Origin: DASPKX01 sp035627835
GTDB taxonomy: Bacteria; Verrucomicrobiota; Verrucomicrobiia; Limisphaerales; SXQI01
Reading direction: 5' to 3'
NCBI GenBank assembly: GCA_035627835.1
Contig: DASPKX010000182.1
Coordinates: 1 to 64,000 of the forward strand
DNA length: 64,000 nucleotides
Made by a program: the position numbers and the translations under genes. Shown here one piece after another: positions 50,668 to 62,031 of the stretch. The notes beneath the pieces were generated by a model. That model had not been told where the DNA came from, searched no databases, and was given only the letters and a program-made list of their open reading frames with translations. Each line of letters begins with the position of its first letter. Within the stretch, counting starts at the first letter, position 1.

Positions 50668-53600
50668 ATGCTTTCCATGCCAGCCCCAGCATTTCTGCGC
50701 CTGCTTCTGATGCTCTTTTGCGCGTTCACCCTTGCGGCTGCCGAGAAAGGGAAACTCAGTTACAATCGCGACATTCGGCCAATCCTGGCGGAGAACTGCC
50801 TCGACTGCCATGGGCAGGATGCACAAGCGCGTAAAGGCGGCCTCCGCCTCGATGTTCGGGAAGACGCGTTAAAGGGTGGGAAATCAGGCGATCCGGCCAT
50901 TGTTCCTGGCAAACCGTCCGCAAGCTCATTGATCACTCGCGTGGAGACGCACGACGGAGACGATCTGATGCCTCCCGCCAAAACGGGCAAGCGGCTCACT
51001 CCGGAGCAAATTGCCACCCTCCGCCAATGGATTTCCAGCGGCGCGGAATACGAGGGCCACTGGGCATTCATCGCTCCAGATCGTCCTGGCGTGCCAAAGA
51101 TTAAGGGGAACAACAGCAAGCACCCCATCGATGCTTTTGTGCGCGCCCGCCTCGCCAAAGAATCCCTTCAGCCCTCCCCCGAGGCTGCGCCCGAAACCTT
51201 GCTCCGCCGGCTGTCCCTCGATCTCACAGGGCTACCCCCTTCACCTTCAGAGGTGCGGGACTTTGTTAAGGCTCACCAATCCAATCCCAAGGCCGCCTAC
51301 GCTGATGCCGTAGAACGGCTGCTAGCTTCACCGCAATTCGGCGAGAAGTGGGCGCGTCATTGGCTCGATGTCGCCCGCTACGCGGACAGTGATGGCTACG
51401 AAAAGGATCTTCCCCGCAATCAATGGCCGTGGCGCGATTGGGTTATCAACGCCCTAAACGCCGACATGCCTTACAACCAGTTCGTCATTGAGCAGGTTGC
51501 CGGCGACCTCATTCCGAACCGCACCCAGTCACAACTCGTGGCCACTGGCTTCCTCCGCAACGGGATGGTCAACGAGGAAGGCGCCATCATTAACGAGCAG
51601 TTCCGCATGGAAGGCCTTTTTGATCGGATGGATTGCCTCGGCAAAGCGGTGCTCGGCGTCACCCTCCAATGCGCCCAATGCCACACCCATAAATACGACC
51701 CAATCACGCACGAAGAATATTTCAAAATGTTCGCCTTCCTGAACAATGATTACGAGGCGACTTCATGGATCTATTCCGATGCCGAGGCTCAAGAGATAGC
51801 CGTCATCAAAAAAGGCGTAGCAGAAGCTGAGGCCGCGCTGCAGAAGAACACTCCCGATTGGCAAACGCAGCTTGAAAAGTGGGAAGCGGACGTGAAGACG
51901 CAGCAAGTCGTCTGGAAAAACATTCAGCCTCTCCATCCGGAATGGATCGGCGGCCTCGCGCACCCCGACGTCCTGCCCGACGACTCCGTCCTGACTCTCG
52001 GCTTCCGCCCCACCGAAGGCGAACTGGTCCTGACTGCCACAAACATTCAGACCACGAATCTCACCGCCTTGCGCCTGGAAGCGCTCACCCATGGTGACCT
52101 TCCCTTCAACGGCCCCGGACGTAGTTACAAAGGAACTTTCGCCGTCAGCGAACTCATCATTGAAGCCCGCAGCCTCGGCACGACCAATGCATGGAAAGCT
52201 CTTAAGCTCGCCAACGCTCTCGCCGACTTCGAGCTTCCTGATCAGCCCATCGATCCATTCTTTAAGAAAGCCGCTGATGACAAACGCCGCGTTGGGCCAG
52301 CGTCCTACCTCATCGACGGCAAAGACGAGACCGCCTGGGGCACAGATCGTGGCCCGGGCCTCCGCCACCAGGATCTCGTTTGGACCGCGCAATTCGCGAC
52401 CAACGAATGGCCTGCGGGGCCGCTGGAACTTCGCGCCACCTTGAAGTACCGACACGGCGGATCGGACGCCCACGGTCGCCACAACAATTTTCTGGGCCGC
52501 TTCCGCATCGCAGTCAGCTCCGAGCCGCTTCAAGCGCCTCCACTCCCCCGGGCCGTGGCCCTCGCCCTTCAAACCGAGCCGGCCAAGCGCACGCCTGAGC
52601 AGAAATCTCTCATTTTTAGCCACTGGCGCACCACCGTCCCCGCATTTTCAGAAACAAACGAGAAGATCGTCGCGCTTTGGAAAAAGCATCCCCAGGGCGA
52701 ATCTCTCCTCACGTTGGCGCAACGGTCGCCGGAACACCAGCGCAGCACATTCCTTATGGATCGTGGCGCCTGGGATAAACCCAAAGACAAAGTCACTCCT
52801 GGCGTTCCCGCTTTCCTCCACCCCATGCCCAAAGACGCGGGCAGCGATCGGCTCGCGTTTGCGAAATGGCTCGTCGATCCCAAATCGCCCACAACCTCAC
52901 GCGTGATGGTCAATCGGGTGTGGCAAGCCATCTTCGGCAATGGCCTCGTCGAAACTCCGGAAGACTTCGGCATTCGCGCGCCGCTGCCGATGCATCCCGA
53001 CCTGCTCGATTGGCTCGCAGTTGAGTTCATGAAGCCGACCTATCGTGTTGCATCCGAAAAGAAAGCGACGCCCTGGTCCACCAAGCACCTCGTGCGCCTC
53101 ATCGTTCACAGCGACACCTACAAACAATCCTCCCGTTCCACTCCGGAGCTGCTGGAGAAGGATCCGCAAAACAAATTCCTCGCCCGCGGCCCTCGTTTCC
53201 GCGCCGAAGCCGAAGTTGTCCGCGACATCGCCCTGCAAGCCTCGGGTCTTCTCAACCCAAGCGTCGGCGGGAAAAGCTTCTACCCGCCAGTGCCCGAAAG
53301 CATGTTCGCGCTCAACTACCTCAAGCTCGACTGGAAAGCCGCCGACGCTCCAGAGCGTTATCGCCGCTCGCTCTACATGTTCCGTCGCCGCTCCATGCCG
53401 GATCCGGTGATGGGCGCGTTCGACGCGCCCAATGGCGATGCCGCTTGCGCGCGCCGCGTCCGATCCAACACGCCTCTTGCCGCGCTCACATCGCTGAACG
53501 AGCCCGTCTTCGTCGAGGCCGCTCAATCCCTGGCGATGCGAGTGCTGCGGGAAGGCAGTTCAACCGACGCAGAACGCGCCGCTTTGGCTTTCCAGCTTTG

Positions 53601-53826
53601 CACCGCCCGCGCTCCCAAGGCTGCGGAAGTGGATGAAATTTTAGCGCTCCTCAAATCGCGCCAGGTTCGTGTGGCCGAAGGCTGGGTTTCGGCCAAAGAC
53701 CTCGCTTTTGCCGACGCGAAGAAGATGCCTGAACTCCCCGCTGGCGTTACACCTGCTCAAGCCGCTGCCTGGACAGTGGTCGCGCGCGTGTTGCTGAACC
53801 TCGACGAAACCGTTACCAAGAACTGA
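50668..53826 (+). CDS. PSCyt1-DUF1549-DUF1553 cytochrome-like secreted protein (second pair)
   Basis: A 1052-residue exported relative of the protein at 1073-4009. It has a signal peptide (about 1-25), an N-terminal haem motif CLDCH at 44-48, a DUF1549 region with CAQCH at 335-339 (in CAQCHTHKYDP), a beta-rich middle section and C-terminal DUF1553. The middle insert differs in sequence from that of the first copy, so the pair is not a recent duplication. ATG at 50668 is preferred, with ATG at 50677 also possible; the frame itself starts earlier at 50578. Followed 4 bases later by its DUF1501 partner. Confidence 0.9.
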   Translation: MLSMPAPAFLRLLLMLFCAFTLAAAEKGKLSYNRDIRPILAENCLDCHGQDAQARKGGLRLDVREDALKGGKSGDPAIVPGKPSASSLITRVETHDGDDLMPPAKTGKRLTPEQIATLRQWISSGAEYEGHWAFIAPDRPGVPKIKGNNSKHPIDAFVRARLAKESLQPSPEAAPETLLRRLSLDLTGLPPSPSEVRDFVKAHQSNPKAAYADAVERLLASPQFGEKWARHWLDVARYADSDGYEKDLPRNQWPWRDWVINALNADMPYNQFVIEQVAGDLIPNRTQSQLVATGFLRNGMVNEEGAIINEQFRMEGLFDRMDCLGKAVLGVTLQCAQCHTHKYDPITHEEYFKMFAFLNNDYEATSWIYSDAEAQEIAVIKKGVAEAEAALQKNTPDWQTQLEKWEADVKTQQVVWKNIQPLHPEWIGGLAHPDVLPDDSVLTLGFRPTEGELVLTATNIQTTNLTALRLEALTHGDLPFNGPGRSYKGTFAVSELIIEARSLGTTNAWKALKLANALADFELPDQPIDPFFKKAADDKRRVGPASYLIDGKDETAWGTDRGPGLRHQDLVWTAQFATNEWPAGPLELRATLKYRHGGSDAHGRHNNFLGRFRIAVSSEPLQAPPLPRAVALALQTEPAKRTPEQKSLIFSHWRTTVPAFSETNEKIVALWKKHPQGESLLTLAQRSPEHQRSTFLMDRGAWDKPKDKVTPGVPAFLHPMPKDAGSDRLAFAKWLVDPKSPTTSRVMVNRVWQAIFGNGLVETPEDFGIRAPLPMHPDLLDWLAVEFMKPTYRVASEKKATPWSTKHLVRLIVHSDTYKQSSRSTPELLEKDPQNKFLARGPRFRAEAEVVRDIALQASGLLNPSVGGKSFYPPVPESMFALNYLKLDWKAADAPERYRRSLYMFRRRSMPDPVMGAFDAPNGDAACARRVRSNTPLAALTSLNEPVFVEAAQSLAMRVLREGSSTDAERAALAFQLCTARAPKAAEVDEILALLKSRQVRVAEGWVSAKDLAFADAKKMPELPAGVTPAQAAAWTVVARVLLNLDETVTKN

Positions 53827-53830
53827 TTCT

Positions 53831-55252
<1,422 letters not shown>

Positions 55253-55340
55253 CTCGCCGCTCAGTCGTGACGGACGCGGACGGCTGCTGTCCATTTAATG
55301 GGGCTCGCGGTGCGAGCCACGCCATCCGCTAAGCGGACCA

Positions 55341-56969
55341 ATGGTTTTACTGCCCATAGTTGAGCGCGAGCTGCGAGTCGCCGCTCGGAAAGCAATTACC
55401 CATCGCCTCCGTTGGGTCTTCGGCTTCACTTTGGCTATGCTGCTGGCATGGCAGCTTTTCCTCCTAACCGGCTCGCAAATTCCCGCAGCCGTTCAGGGGC
55501 GGAAAGTGTTCAGCACGCTCGTGGTGATCTGCTTTATTTACGCGATGTTCGTCGGCGCCCGCGCCGCTGATGCTCTCAGCAGCGAGCGCCGCGAAGGAAC
55601 CCTCGGCCTCCTCTTCCTCACCGACCTCAGCTCGTTGGACGTGGTCCTCGGCAAACTCGCCGCGAACTCGCTCAATGCCACCTACGGCTTAATTGCTGCG
55701 ATTCCCTTCCTCGCGTTCCCGCTGCTGATGGGCGGTGTGACCGGCGCTGAATTTCTACGAGCGGGAGTCGTTCTCCTGAACACCCTGCTTCTCTCGCTGA
55801 GTGTCGGCATTCTCGTTTCAAGCCTCAGCCAAAACGAGCGCCGCGCGCTCTTCGCAACGGCTGTGATCCTGATCTGCATTGCCATCGGCCCGTTCGCGCT
55901 GCTCTATTACGTCCTCGACAAATTCCACGCCTCCTTCTTCGGAGCGTCTGAGATGGAGGTGGCAGGTGTCATCCTCGGTCTTGGGCCTGCGCTCGGTATC
56001 GTGGACCTCGTTGCCCCGCTCGGTCCTACTCGCATCCCTTCCCAGCTCATCTGGGGCAACCAACTCTTCTTGTTGTTGGCGAGTCTGGCGCTGATCAGAG
56101 CCAGCAACGTCATGCTCGCCCGCAGATGGAGTGATCGTCCTGCAAGCGCATTAATCGCCCGCATTCGCCTCTGGTGGCACGAACTTCTGCACGGCACTGG
56201 CGCCGCTCGAAAACTCCTTCGACAACGTCTGCTCGACCTGAACCCATTTACCTGGCTAGTGAGCCGCGAGCGCTTGAAACCAGCTTACGCCTGGGGCTTC
56301 GTGATCTGCCTCGCGCTCGTATGGCTCTGGAGTTGGTGGCGTCACTCCGATGTCGTCTTCGACTGGTACCCTGCAGCGCCAACTTTCCTGATCATGCACG
56401 CGTTCGCGAAGCTCTGGGTCGCCTCGGAGGCGAGTCATCGCCTGGTCGAAGACCAGCGGGAGGGGGCCATGGAATTGCTCCTCTCCACCCCCATGACTCC
56501 CGAACGAATCATTGCAGGCCAATGGGCCGCTTTCCGGCGCCAGTTCGTCCGCCCGTTCCTCTTGTTGTGCGTTCTGGAATGGATCGCGTTCTTTAACAAA
56601 CTCGAGTGGTGGGCAATCCTCGGCGTGCAACTCGTCTTCTGGGCCGATCTGGCCGCATTGGTTTACATCGGTCTGTGGAACGGCTTGATCTCCCGCAACC
56701 TCACTCAGGCCCTCCTTCGTGCGGCCGGGCTCATTCTCTTCCTTCCGTGGGCCATCTTTCTCCTCTTTGTCGGGCCGGGCGGGGTCTTCCCGCGCTGGAT
56801 GGGATTTGAAAGGTCGGGCAACAGTTTTGCCGCCCGTATGCTCATCTGGACGCTGCTTTCACTCCTCATTTCCTTCGCATGCGGCTATTGGGCTCGCCGC
56901 AAACTCAACACTCATTTTCGTGCTGCGGTTCTGGCGCGGTTCTCTCGAGCCAAACGCGAGGAAGAATAA
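55341..56969 (+). CDS. ABC-2 type transporter permease-like membrane protein
   Basis: A 542-residue membrane protein with about twelve predicted helices. The ALSSERREGTLGLLFLTDL segment after the second helix and the repeat of this feature near residue 370 (EDQREGAMELLLSTPM) are typical of ABC-2-type permeases, where the RE-GT(L/M)ELLL(S/L)TP motif precedes the coupling region. Two such halves in one chain suggest an internal duplication. No ATPase gene lies beside it, so its partner must be elsewhere. Cargo unknown. Confidence 0.85.
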   Translation: MVLLPIVERELRVAARKAITHRLRWVFGFTLAMLLAWQLFLLTGSQIPAAVQGRKVFSTLVVICFIYAMFVGARAADALSSERREGTLGLLFLTDLSSLDVVLGKLAANSLNATYGLIAAIPFLAFPLLMGGVTGAEFLRAGVVLLNTLLLSLSVGILVSSLSQNERRALFATAVILICIAIGPFALLYYVLDKFHASFFGASEMEVAGVILGLGPALGIVDLVAPLGPTRIPSQLIWGNQLFLLLASLALIRASNVMLARRWSDRPASALIARIRLWWHELLHGTGAARKLLRQRLLDLNPFTWLVSRERLKPAYAWGFVICLALVWLWSWWRHSDVVFDWYPAAPTFLIMHAFAKLWVASEASHRLVEDQREGAMELLLSTPMTPERIIAGQWAAFRRQFVRPFLLLCVLEWIAFFNKLEWWAILGVQLVFWADLAALVYIGLWNGLISRNLTQALLRAAGLILFLPWAIFLLFVGPGGVFPRWMGFERSGNSFAARMLIWTLLSLLISFACGYWARRKLNTHFRAAVLARFSRAKREEE

Positions 56970-57186
56970 TTGAACAAACCCCCAACGATTACTGTCCCCA
57001 CATTGTGAGCGCCAAACGCACATCTAACTTCAGAGCTGCATCGAGGGCATCCACCCCGCATCATCTTCTGCCCTCTTTTTCTCTTCGCGCCTTTCGTCCG
57101 TTGCGTGCCTCACCAACTCTTTCCGCCGGAGACCAGATTGACATCCAACCCAGCGCCGCCCAAACTATCCACCGTTGAAACAGCGC

Positions 57187-58233
57187 ATGTCCAAAGCACA
57201 TCTTAACGCTCTTCGCGCGATAGCCATTCTGTCATGCGTGGCTCTCCCTTTGTGCGCCGCTGATCAACCCGCCCGCAAAGCCCCAGCGGTTGCACCTAAA
57301 AGCGCCTCCGGCAAAATCGAATTTTCCGACCGCAGCGACCAGGCCTTGGTTCCGAAGTCCACTTTCAATGCTGAAGAAGTGGACGGGCCTGTTCGCTCCC
57401 GGGCCACCGATGTCGCTGCGCCCCCTCTGGCGCCCCCGCAGGCCACCGGCGCGCCCTACGACGCCAAAAAAGTTCAGGATCTCCTCGATCGCGAGAAGAA
57501 TTGGATCTTCAACAAGCCTGAAGATTTCGGCAAAGACCAGAGCGTTGAGGAAGTCCTGGGTGTGGACTCCATCGGCGGTCCTGAGAAGGAAGAATACTCG
57601 AGCCGATTTGAACGATTTCTGAAGGAAGGCCCGGAGCAGCCAGGCAGGCTTGGCAACTCGCGGGATCGAGAGCGTGACCGCGAGCGCGATTCAAGCCCGG
57701 AGGATAATGAAAACGGCCTCGGAGAAGATTTCAGCCTAAGATTTCTTCTTAACCAGGAGAAAGCAGACAACACCGCCATTGTGGAAGCCGCTGGCGACAA
57801 GCGCCAAAACGGCATTCTCGGTCGTCCCGGCGAGCAGCTCCGCGTAAACAGCCCTCTCGCGCGCGGTATTGAACGCCCTGATGCGGACGCCACACGCTTT
57901 CAGCAAATCCGCCCGCTCGACGTTAACAAGCTGATTACAGATCCCACGCGAGGCCCTGCAGACAGCCAAAACGCTCTGAAGGATGGCGGGCGGCAGGCAT
58001 TCACGCCCACGTTTGGCGGCGGCCCCACAAAGGATATGGACCGCATCCTGGAATCCACTCGCGAGACCCTCGCCCCGCCCGTAAATGCCCGAGCTGGAGG
58101 CCTGGAATCTCTTGGCGGCGGCGCCTTCAACGCAGGCGCTGCGAAATCCATTGCAACTCCCCCACCCGTGCAGGAAGCCCGGCGGCCTGAGCACAAACCC
58201 GCTGTGCTGCCGATTCCGCGCCGCACATTCTAA
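57187..58233 (+). CDS. secreted hypothetical protein, charged low-complexity
   Basis: A 348-residue protein with a signal peptide (about 1-25, LRAIAILSCVALPLCAADQP). The mature part is rich in P, A, D, E and R with no clear domain. Notable stretches are LLDREKNWIFNKPEDFGK, a DREKNW-type motif seen in some verrucomicrobial secreted proteins, and an Arg/Asp repeat SRDRERDRERDSSPEDNENG. The sequence looks disordered and may bind surfaces or other proteins. ATG at 57187 is chosen; the frame opens at TTG 57175. No relative is recognised. Confidence 0.6.
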   Translation: MSKAHLNALRAIAILSCVALPLCAADQPARKAPAVAPKSASGKIEFSDRSDQALVPKSTFNAEEVDGPVRSRATDVAAPPLAPPQATGAPYDAKKVQDLLDREKNWIFNKPEDFGKDQSVEEVLGVDSIGGPEKEEYSSRFERFLKEGPEQPGRLGNSRDRERDRERDSSPEDNENGLGEDFSLRFLLNQEKADNTAIVEAAGDKRQNGILGRPGEQLRVNSPLARGIERPDADATRFQQIRPLDVNKLITDPTRGPADSQNALKDGGRQAFTPTFGGGPTKDMDRILESTRETLAPPVNARAGGLESLGGGAFNAGAAKSIATPPPVQEARRPEHKPAVLPIPRRTF

Positions 58234-58278
58234 CATTTTCCTGTTGCCGCCGCTTGCGCCGCTCGCGAAGTTCTCCGC

Positions 58279-58572
58279 ATGAGTTCGGTCCAAGCGCTCC
58301 TCTGGGTATATATTGTGCTCCTCATTGTTGGAGGGGTGATGGGTTTTGTTAAAGCTGGCAGCAAAGTTTCGTTGATTGCTTCGGCTCTTTCCGCCGCTGT
58401 CCTCGCGCTTTTTGCCACAGGTGTTTGGCCACTGCGCTTTCTGTGGATTGTTCTTGCGCTGCTGCTGGTCATGTTCATCAGGCGATACGGGCTCACGCGG
58501 AAATTCATGCCTGCAGGGCTGATGATCGTCCTCACCGTGGCCATTCTTGTGGCCCAGTTCGTTCTTCGTTAG
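58279..58572 (+). CDS. TMEM14/UPF0136 family membrane protein
   Basis: A 97-residue protein with three to four short membrane helices (ALLWVYIVLLIVGGVMGFV, SLIASALSAAVLALFATGVW, LWIVLALLLVMFIR and the C-terminal VLTVAILVAQFVL). The GGVMGFVKAGSKVSLIAS region matches the TMEM14 family (UPF0136), small membrane proteins of unclear function with eukaryotic relatives. It sits 45 bases after the preceding gene and 17 before hrpB. Confidence 0.75.
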   Translation: MSSVQALLWVYIVLLIVGGVMGFVKAGSKVSLIASALSAAVLALFATGVWPLRFLWIVLALLLVMFIRRYGLTRKFMPAGLMIVLTVAILVAQFVLR

Positions 58573-58589
58573 CCAGCAAAGGCTCAGAA

Positions 58590-61196
58590 GTGCGCCCCCA
58601 AAATCACCTTCCGGTCTGGCAAGTCCGTGACCAGATTCTATCGGCATTTGAGAGCGGCAATCGCCTCGTTCTAGTCGCTCCCACCGGCTCTGGAAAAACG
58701 ACCCAGGTGCCGCAGATGATGCTCGACAGCGGATTGGCTGGGCATAAAAAGGTCGTCGTTCTGCAACCGCGCCGCGTGGCGGCAAGAACAGTGGCCGCTC
58801 GCGTGGCCTGGGAGCGTGAGTCCCAGATAGGCGCCGAAGTCGGCTATCAAATCCGCTTTGAGGATTTCACCAGCCTCGGCACACGCATATCATTCATCAC
58901 AGAAGGCATTCTTACGCGCTGGCTGCAGGATGATGCGGCGCTTAATGATGTTGGCGTCATTCTCTTCGATGAGTTCCATGAGCGGAATATCCTAAGTGAT
59001 GTCGGCCTGGCGTTGGTGAAGCGGATCCAGGAGACCACGCGGCCAGACCTGAAGCTCGGCGTCATGTCCGCGACTCTGGAGGCGGAGCCGGTGGCCGCAT
59101 ATCTGGGCGGCTGCCCCGTTCTGATCTCGGAGGGACAATCTCACCCAGTGCAGGTGAAGTTCCTCTCCCATGCAGATGATCGCCCGATTACCGAGCAAGC
59201 CGCTGACCTCGTGGAGAGCATCGTCAATTCGGGGGAGCCAGGTGACATCCTGGTGTTCATGCCCGGCATGGGGGAGATCAACGCCACCATCAACGCCTGC
59301 CGCGCCGCTCGCACTCACGAGTCACTTGCTCTGATTCCATTGCATGGCGAATTGCCCGCGGAGGAGCAGGACCGTGCTTTCGCCCCAAATCCACTCCGGA
59401 AGGTCGTCGTCTCAACCAATGTCGCTGAGACATCCGTCACCATTGACGGCATTCTGCATGTCATTGACAGCGGTCTCGCGCGGGTGGCCCGCTATGATTC
59501 GGAGCGCGGGATCAACACGCTGTTTCTGGAGCCGATCAGCCGCGCCTCATCCGACCAACGGCGTGGCCGCGCCGGCCGCACCGCCCCGGGCGTATGCCAC
59601 CGCCTCTGGACGGAGAGCAACCACCTCAACCGTCCCGAGAAGAACACGCCCGAGATCCAGCGCGCGGACCTCGCTGAAGTCACACTTCTCCTCCACTCGC
59701 TCGGCATTAAACGGGCCTCGGAATTCGATTGGTTAGACAGGCCTGACCCCGCGGCGATCCAGCGCGCGGAACGGTTGCTCATTAGCCTTGGCGCATTGCG
59801 TCCTCCAGCGATCGGCAGCGGGGATGAAGGAGCCTCCGATATCACTCAAATCGGCAGGCTCATGCTTCGCATGCCGATGCATCCGCGTTACTCGCGGATG
59901 ATCATAGAAGCCTCAAAGCACGGCATCGTTCCACCGGCTGCCCTCTGCGCTGCCTTGGTCAGCGGCCGCGACATTCTGATGCGCGTTGGCCGCGAAGACA
60001 CTCGCATTAAAGAAGCTCGAGAGCTGTTTGAAGCCAGCCAGGACTCCGATTTCTACACGCTCATGCGCGCATTTGAATTTGCGCGCAAAAGCAATTTCGC
60101 CGTCGAGCCCTGCCGCCGCTATGGCATCCATGCGCAGACAGCACGCCAGGTCGAGCAGACCTGGCAGCAAATTCTCGATGTCGCCCAGAAGAATCGTCTT
60201 TGGGACTCGAAAGCTCCCGCGCCTGCAGCGCAAGCGTCACCTGAGCAAGGGGACCCTTTGCTTCGCTCCATCATGACGGGCTTTCCGGACCAACTCTGCC
60301 GCCGCCGCGACCAGGGCACCCTGGAATGCGACCTCACCGAAGGGCGCACCGGGACACTCGCGCGCGAGAGCGTGGTGCAAAATTCCAAGCTCTTCGTCGC
60401 TGCCGTCATTCGCGAGATTGAATCGCGCGCTCGCGATGGGCTCACGCTTCTCACGTTGGCCAGCGCGGTCAAACGGGAATGGCTGGAAGAGATCTTCCCG
60501 CAGCATCTCACGACGCGCATCGAGCACGTTTACGATCAGACGCACAAACGAGTGGCCGCCGTTCAGTTCGTTCGCTTCCTCGACCTCACGATCGAGGCTG
60601 CTGCAGCAAAAGACTTCGATGACGCCGAATGCGGCAAATGCCTTGCAGCCGCCTGGTCGCGAGAAAAACTCACACTTCCACTTCTCAACCATGAGGTGAA
60701 GCAGATGATCGCGCGTGTCACCCTCGTTGCGAAATCTGTTCCCGAACTCGGCATCGAGCCTCTCACCCCCGTGCGCATCCAACAGATTATTGCGGTGGCG
60801 CTCAAGGGGATCACGCTCGCGAAAGAGGCTCAAGCGGTTCCACTCGTTCCGGTGTTCAAAGAACAGATCGGGCGCGACGTAATGAAATACGTGGAGGAAG
60901 CTGCTCCCGCAGCGATCCGGTGGCCTGCAGACAAAGCCTACAAACTCACCTATCCTGAACTCGCAGAGGATGGGGAACCCGCTCCTCCCGAGCTGCAGTT
61001 CAAGCTGCACGAATGTTTCAGCGCCACATCGCATCCCACCATTTGCGAGGGGAGAGTCCCGGTGACCTTATGGCTGAGCGCGCCGGATGGGAAACGCCTT
61101 CAGAGCACCACGGACTGGCCTCGTTTCAAATCTGTGGAGTATCCCAAACTGCGCTCGGCCCTGCAGAAGAAATATCCCGGCGTGGCCTGGCTCTAG
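58590..61196 (+). CDS. hrpB: ATP-dependent helicase HrpB-like
   Basis: An 868-residue DEAH-box helicase. Walker A APTGSGKT is at 30-37, the DEFH box at 127-130, VMSATLEAEP is motif III and QRRGRAGRTAPGVC is motif VI. The helicase-associated and C-terminal regions (RLMLRMPMHPRYSRM and the final KRLQSTTDWPRF, YPKLRSALQKKYPG) match HrpB rather than HrpA. GTG at 58590 is the start where family members begin, because the longer frame from 58425 overlaps the TMEM14-like gene. Bacterial HrpB's RNA substrate is not known. Confidence 0.9.
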   Translation: MRPQNHLPVWQVRDQILSAFESGNRLVLVAPTGSGKTTQVPQMMLDSGLAGHKKVVVLQPRRVAARTVAARVAWERESQIGAEVGYQIRFEDFTSLGTRISFITEGILTRWLQDDAALNDVGVILFDEFHERNILSDVGLALVKRIQETTRPDLKLGVMSATLEAEPVAAYLGGCPVLISEGQSHPVQVKFLSHADDRPITEQAADLVESIVNSGEPGDILVFMPGMGEINATINACRAARTHESLALIPLHGELPAEEQDRAFAPNPLRKVVVSTNVAETSVTIDGILHVIDSGLARVARYDSERGINTLFLEPISRASSDQRRGRAGRTAPGVCHRLWTESNHLNRPEKNTPEIQRADLAEVTLLLHSLGIKRASEFDWLDRPDPAAIQRAERLLISLGALRPPAIGSGDEGASDITQIGRLMLRMPMHPRYSRMIIEASKHGIVPPAALCAALVSGRDILMRVGREDTRIKEARELFEASQDSDFYTLMRAFEFARKSNFAVEPCRRYGIHAQTARQVEQTWQQILDVAQKNRLWDSKAPAPAAQASPEQGDPLLRSIMTGFPDQLCRRRDQGTLECDLTEGRTGTLARESVVQNSKLFVAAVIREIESRARDGLTLLTLASAVKREWLEEIFPQHLTTRIEHVYDQTHKRVAAVQFVRFLDLTIEAAAAKDFDDAECGKCLAAAWSREKLTLPLLNHEVKQMIARVTLVAKSVPELGIEPLTPVRIQQIIAVALKGITLAKEAQAVPLVPVFKEQIGRDVMKYVEEAAPAAIRWPADKAYKLTYPELAEDGEPAPPELQFKLHECFSATSHPTICEGRVPVTLWLSAPDGKRLQSTTDWPRFKSVEYPKLRSALQKKYPGVAWL

Positions 61197-61229
61197 ATTT
61201 CAGCAAAAGCGGGAGAAGCGACTCCTCAT

Positions 61230-61289
61230 GTAGCCTCAACCTTTAGGTTGAGTTCTCTGAATTCCGCGCAACTTAAAAGTTGCGGCTAC
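61230..61289. repeat. double hairpin element with flanking inverted arms
   Basis: CTCAACC-TTTA-GGTTGAG (61235-61252) and CGCAACTT-AA-AAGTTGCG (61267-61284) are two perfect hairpins 14 bases apart, bounded by GTAGC (61230-61234) and GCTAC (61285-61289), which are themselves complementary. A partial copy of the second hairpin follows at 61304-61317. The arrangement resembles a REP/BIME-type unit. It lies between hrpB and the response regulator. Confidence 0.65.
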
Positions 61290-61398
61290 AAGGGAGAGGG
61301 GCCGCGCAATTTAAAAGTCCCCTGAAATCGCGCCACAGACTGCATCCTCCCTTCTATTCATTTGGAAATCGTCGGCATGGAATGTATCTTCATTCCTG

Positions 61399-61986
61399 AT
61401 GCAGACGGTGATCGTTGCCGATGACGATGCGGTGAACCTTCGGTTGGTTGGATCACTCGTTTCAACGTGGGATTACTATCCGATCCTCTGCTCCAATGCG
61501 GACCAGGCGCTGAAAGAGGCGCGATCCACGCATGGCCCACTCATCTTTGTGCTCGATTGGAATATGCCCGGCACCGATGGGATGGAGTTGGCCAAAACCC
61601 TCAAGAAACTCAATCCCGCCCATTACATCCTGATGCTTTCATCGAGGGTTTCGAATGCCGATCTTACGCGCGCGCTTGAGGATGGCGCCGACGACTACCT
61701 GCGAAAGCCATTTGAACCCACCGAACTTCGGGCGCGTGTTCTGGCTGGGCACCGCACCATTCAACTTAACGTGCGGCTTCAGCAGAAGATCGCCGAACTC
61801 GAAGAAACGCTCGCTCGCGTGCAACAGCTCGAAAGCCTTTTGCCCATCTGCATGCATTGCAAAAAAATCCGGGATCCAGAGCAGCGATGGACGTCTGTGG
61901 AGCACTACATTTCCGCGCGAACGCAAAGCCGCTTTACCCACGGCATCTGCCCGGAATGCTTGGAGCGGATGCGAACCGAGCTTTAA
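61399..61986 (+). CDS. response regulator with Cys-rich C-terminal domain
   Basis: A 195-residue protein. The receiver domain (1-118) has the acidic pocket D8-D10, the phosphate acceptor D53 (FVLDWNMPG) and K103 (LRKPFEP). A helical linker (120-147) leads to a C-terminal domain with CMHC at 151-154 and HGICPEC (H181, C184, C187), where KKIRD and W-YI motifs lie between. The Cys/His set suggests metal (zinc) binding. This tail is appended to sensor kinases and regulators in several phyla but has no established function. No DNA-binding domain or nearby histidine kinase is present. It stands alone. Confidence 0.88.
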   Translation: MQTVIVADDDAVNLRLVGSLVSTWDYYPILCSNADQALKEARSTHGPLIFVLDWNMPGTDGMELAKTLKKLNPAHYILMLSSRVSNADLTRALEDGADDYLRKPFEPTELRARVLAGHRTIQLNVRLQQKIAELEETLARVQQLESLLPICMHCKKIRDPEQRWTSVEHYISARTQSRFTHGICPECLERMRTEL

Positions 61987-62031
61987 GAGCGCCAGCTTAG
62001 GGCGTATGGCGCTGTATCGCGGCCTGCATCG

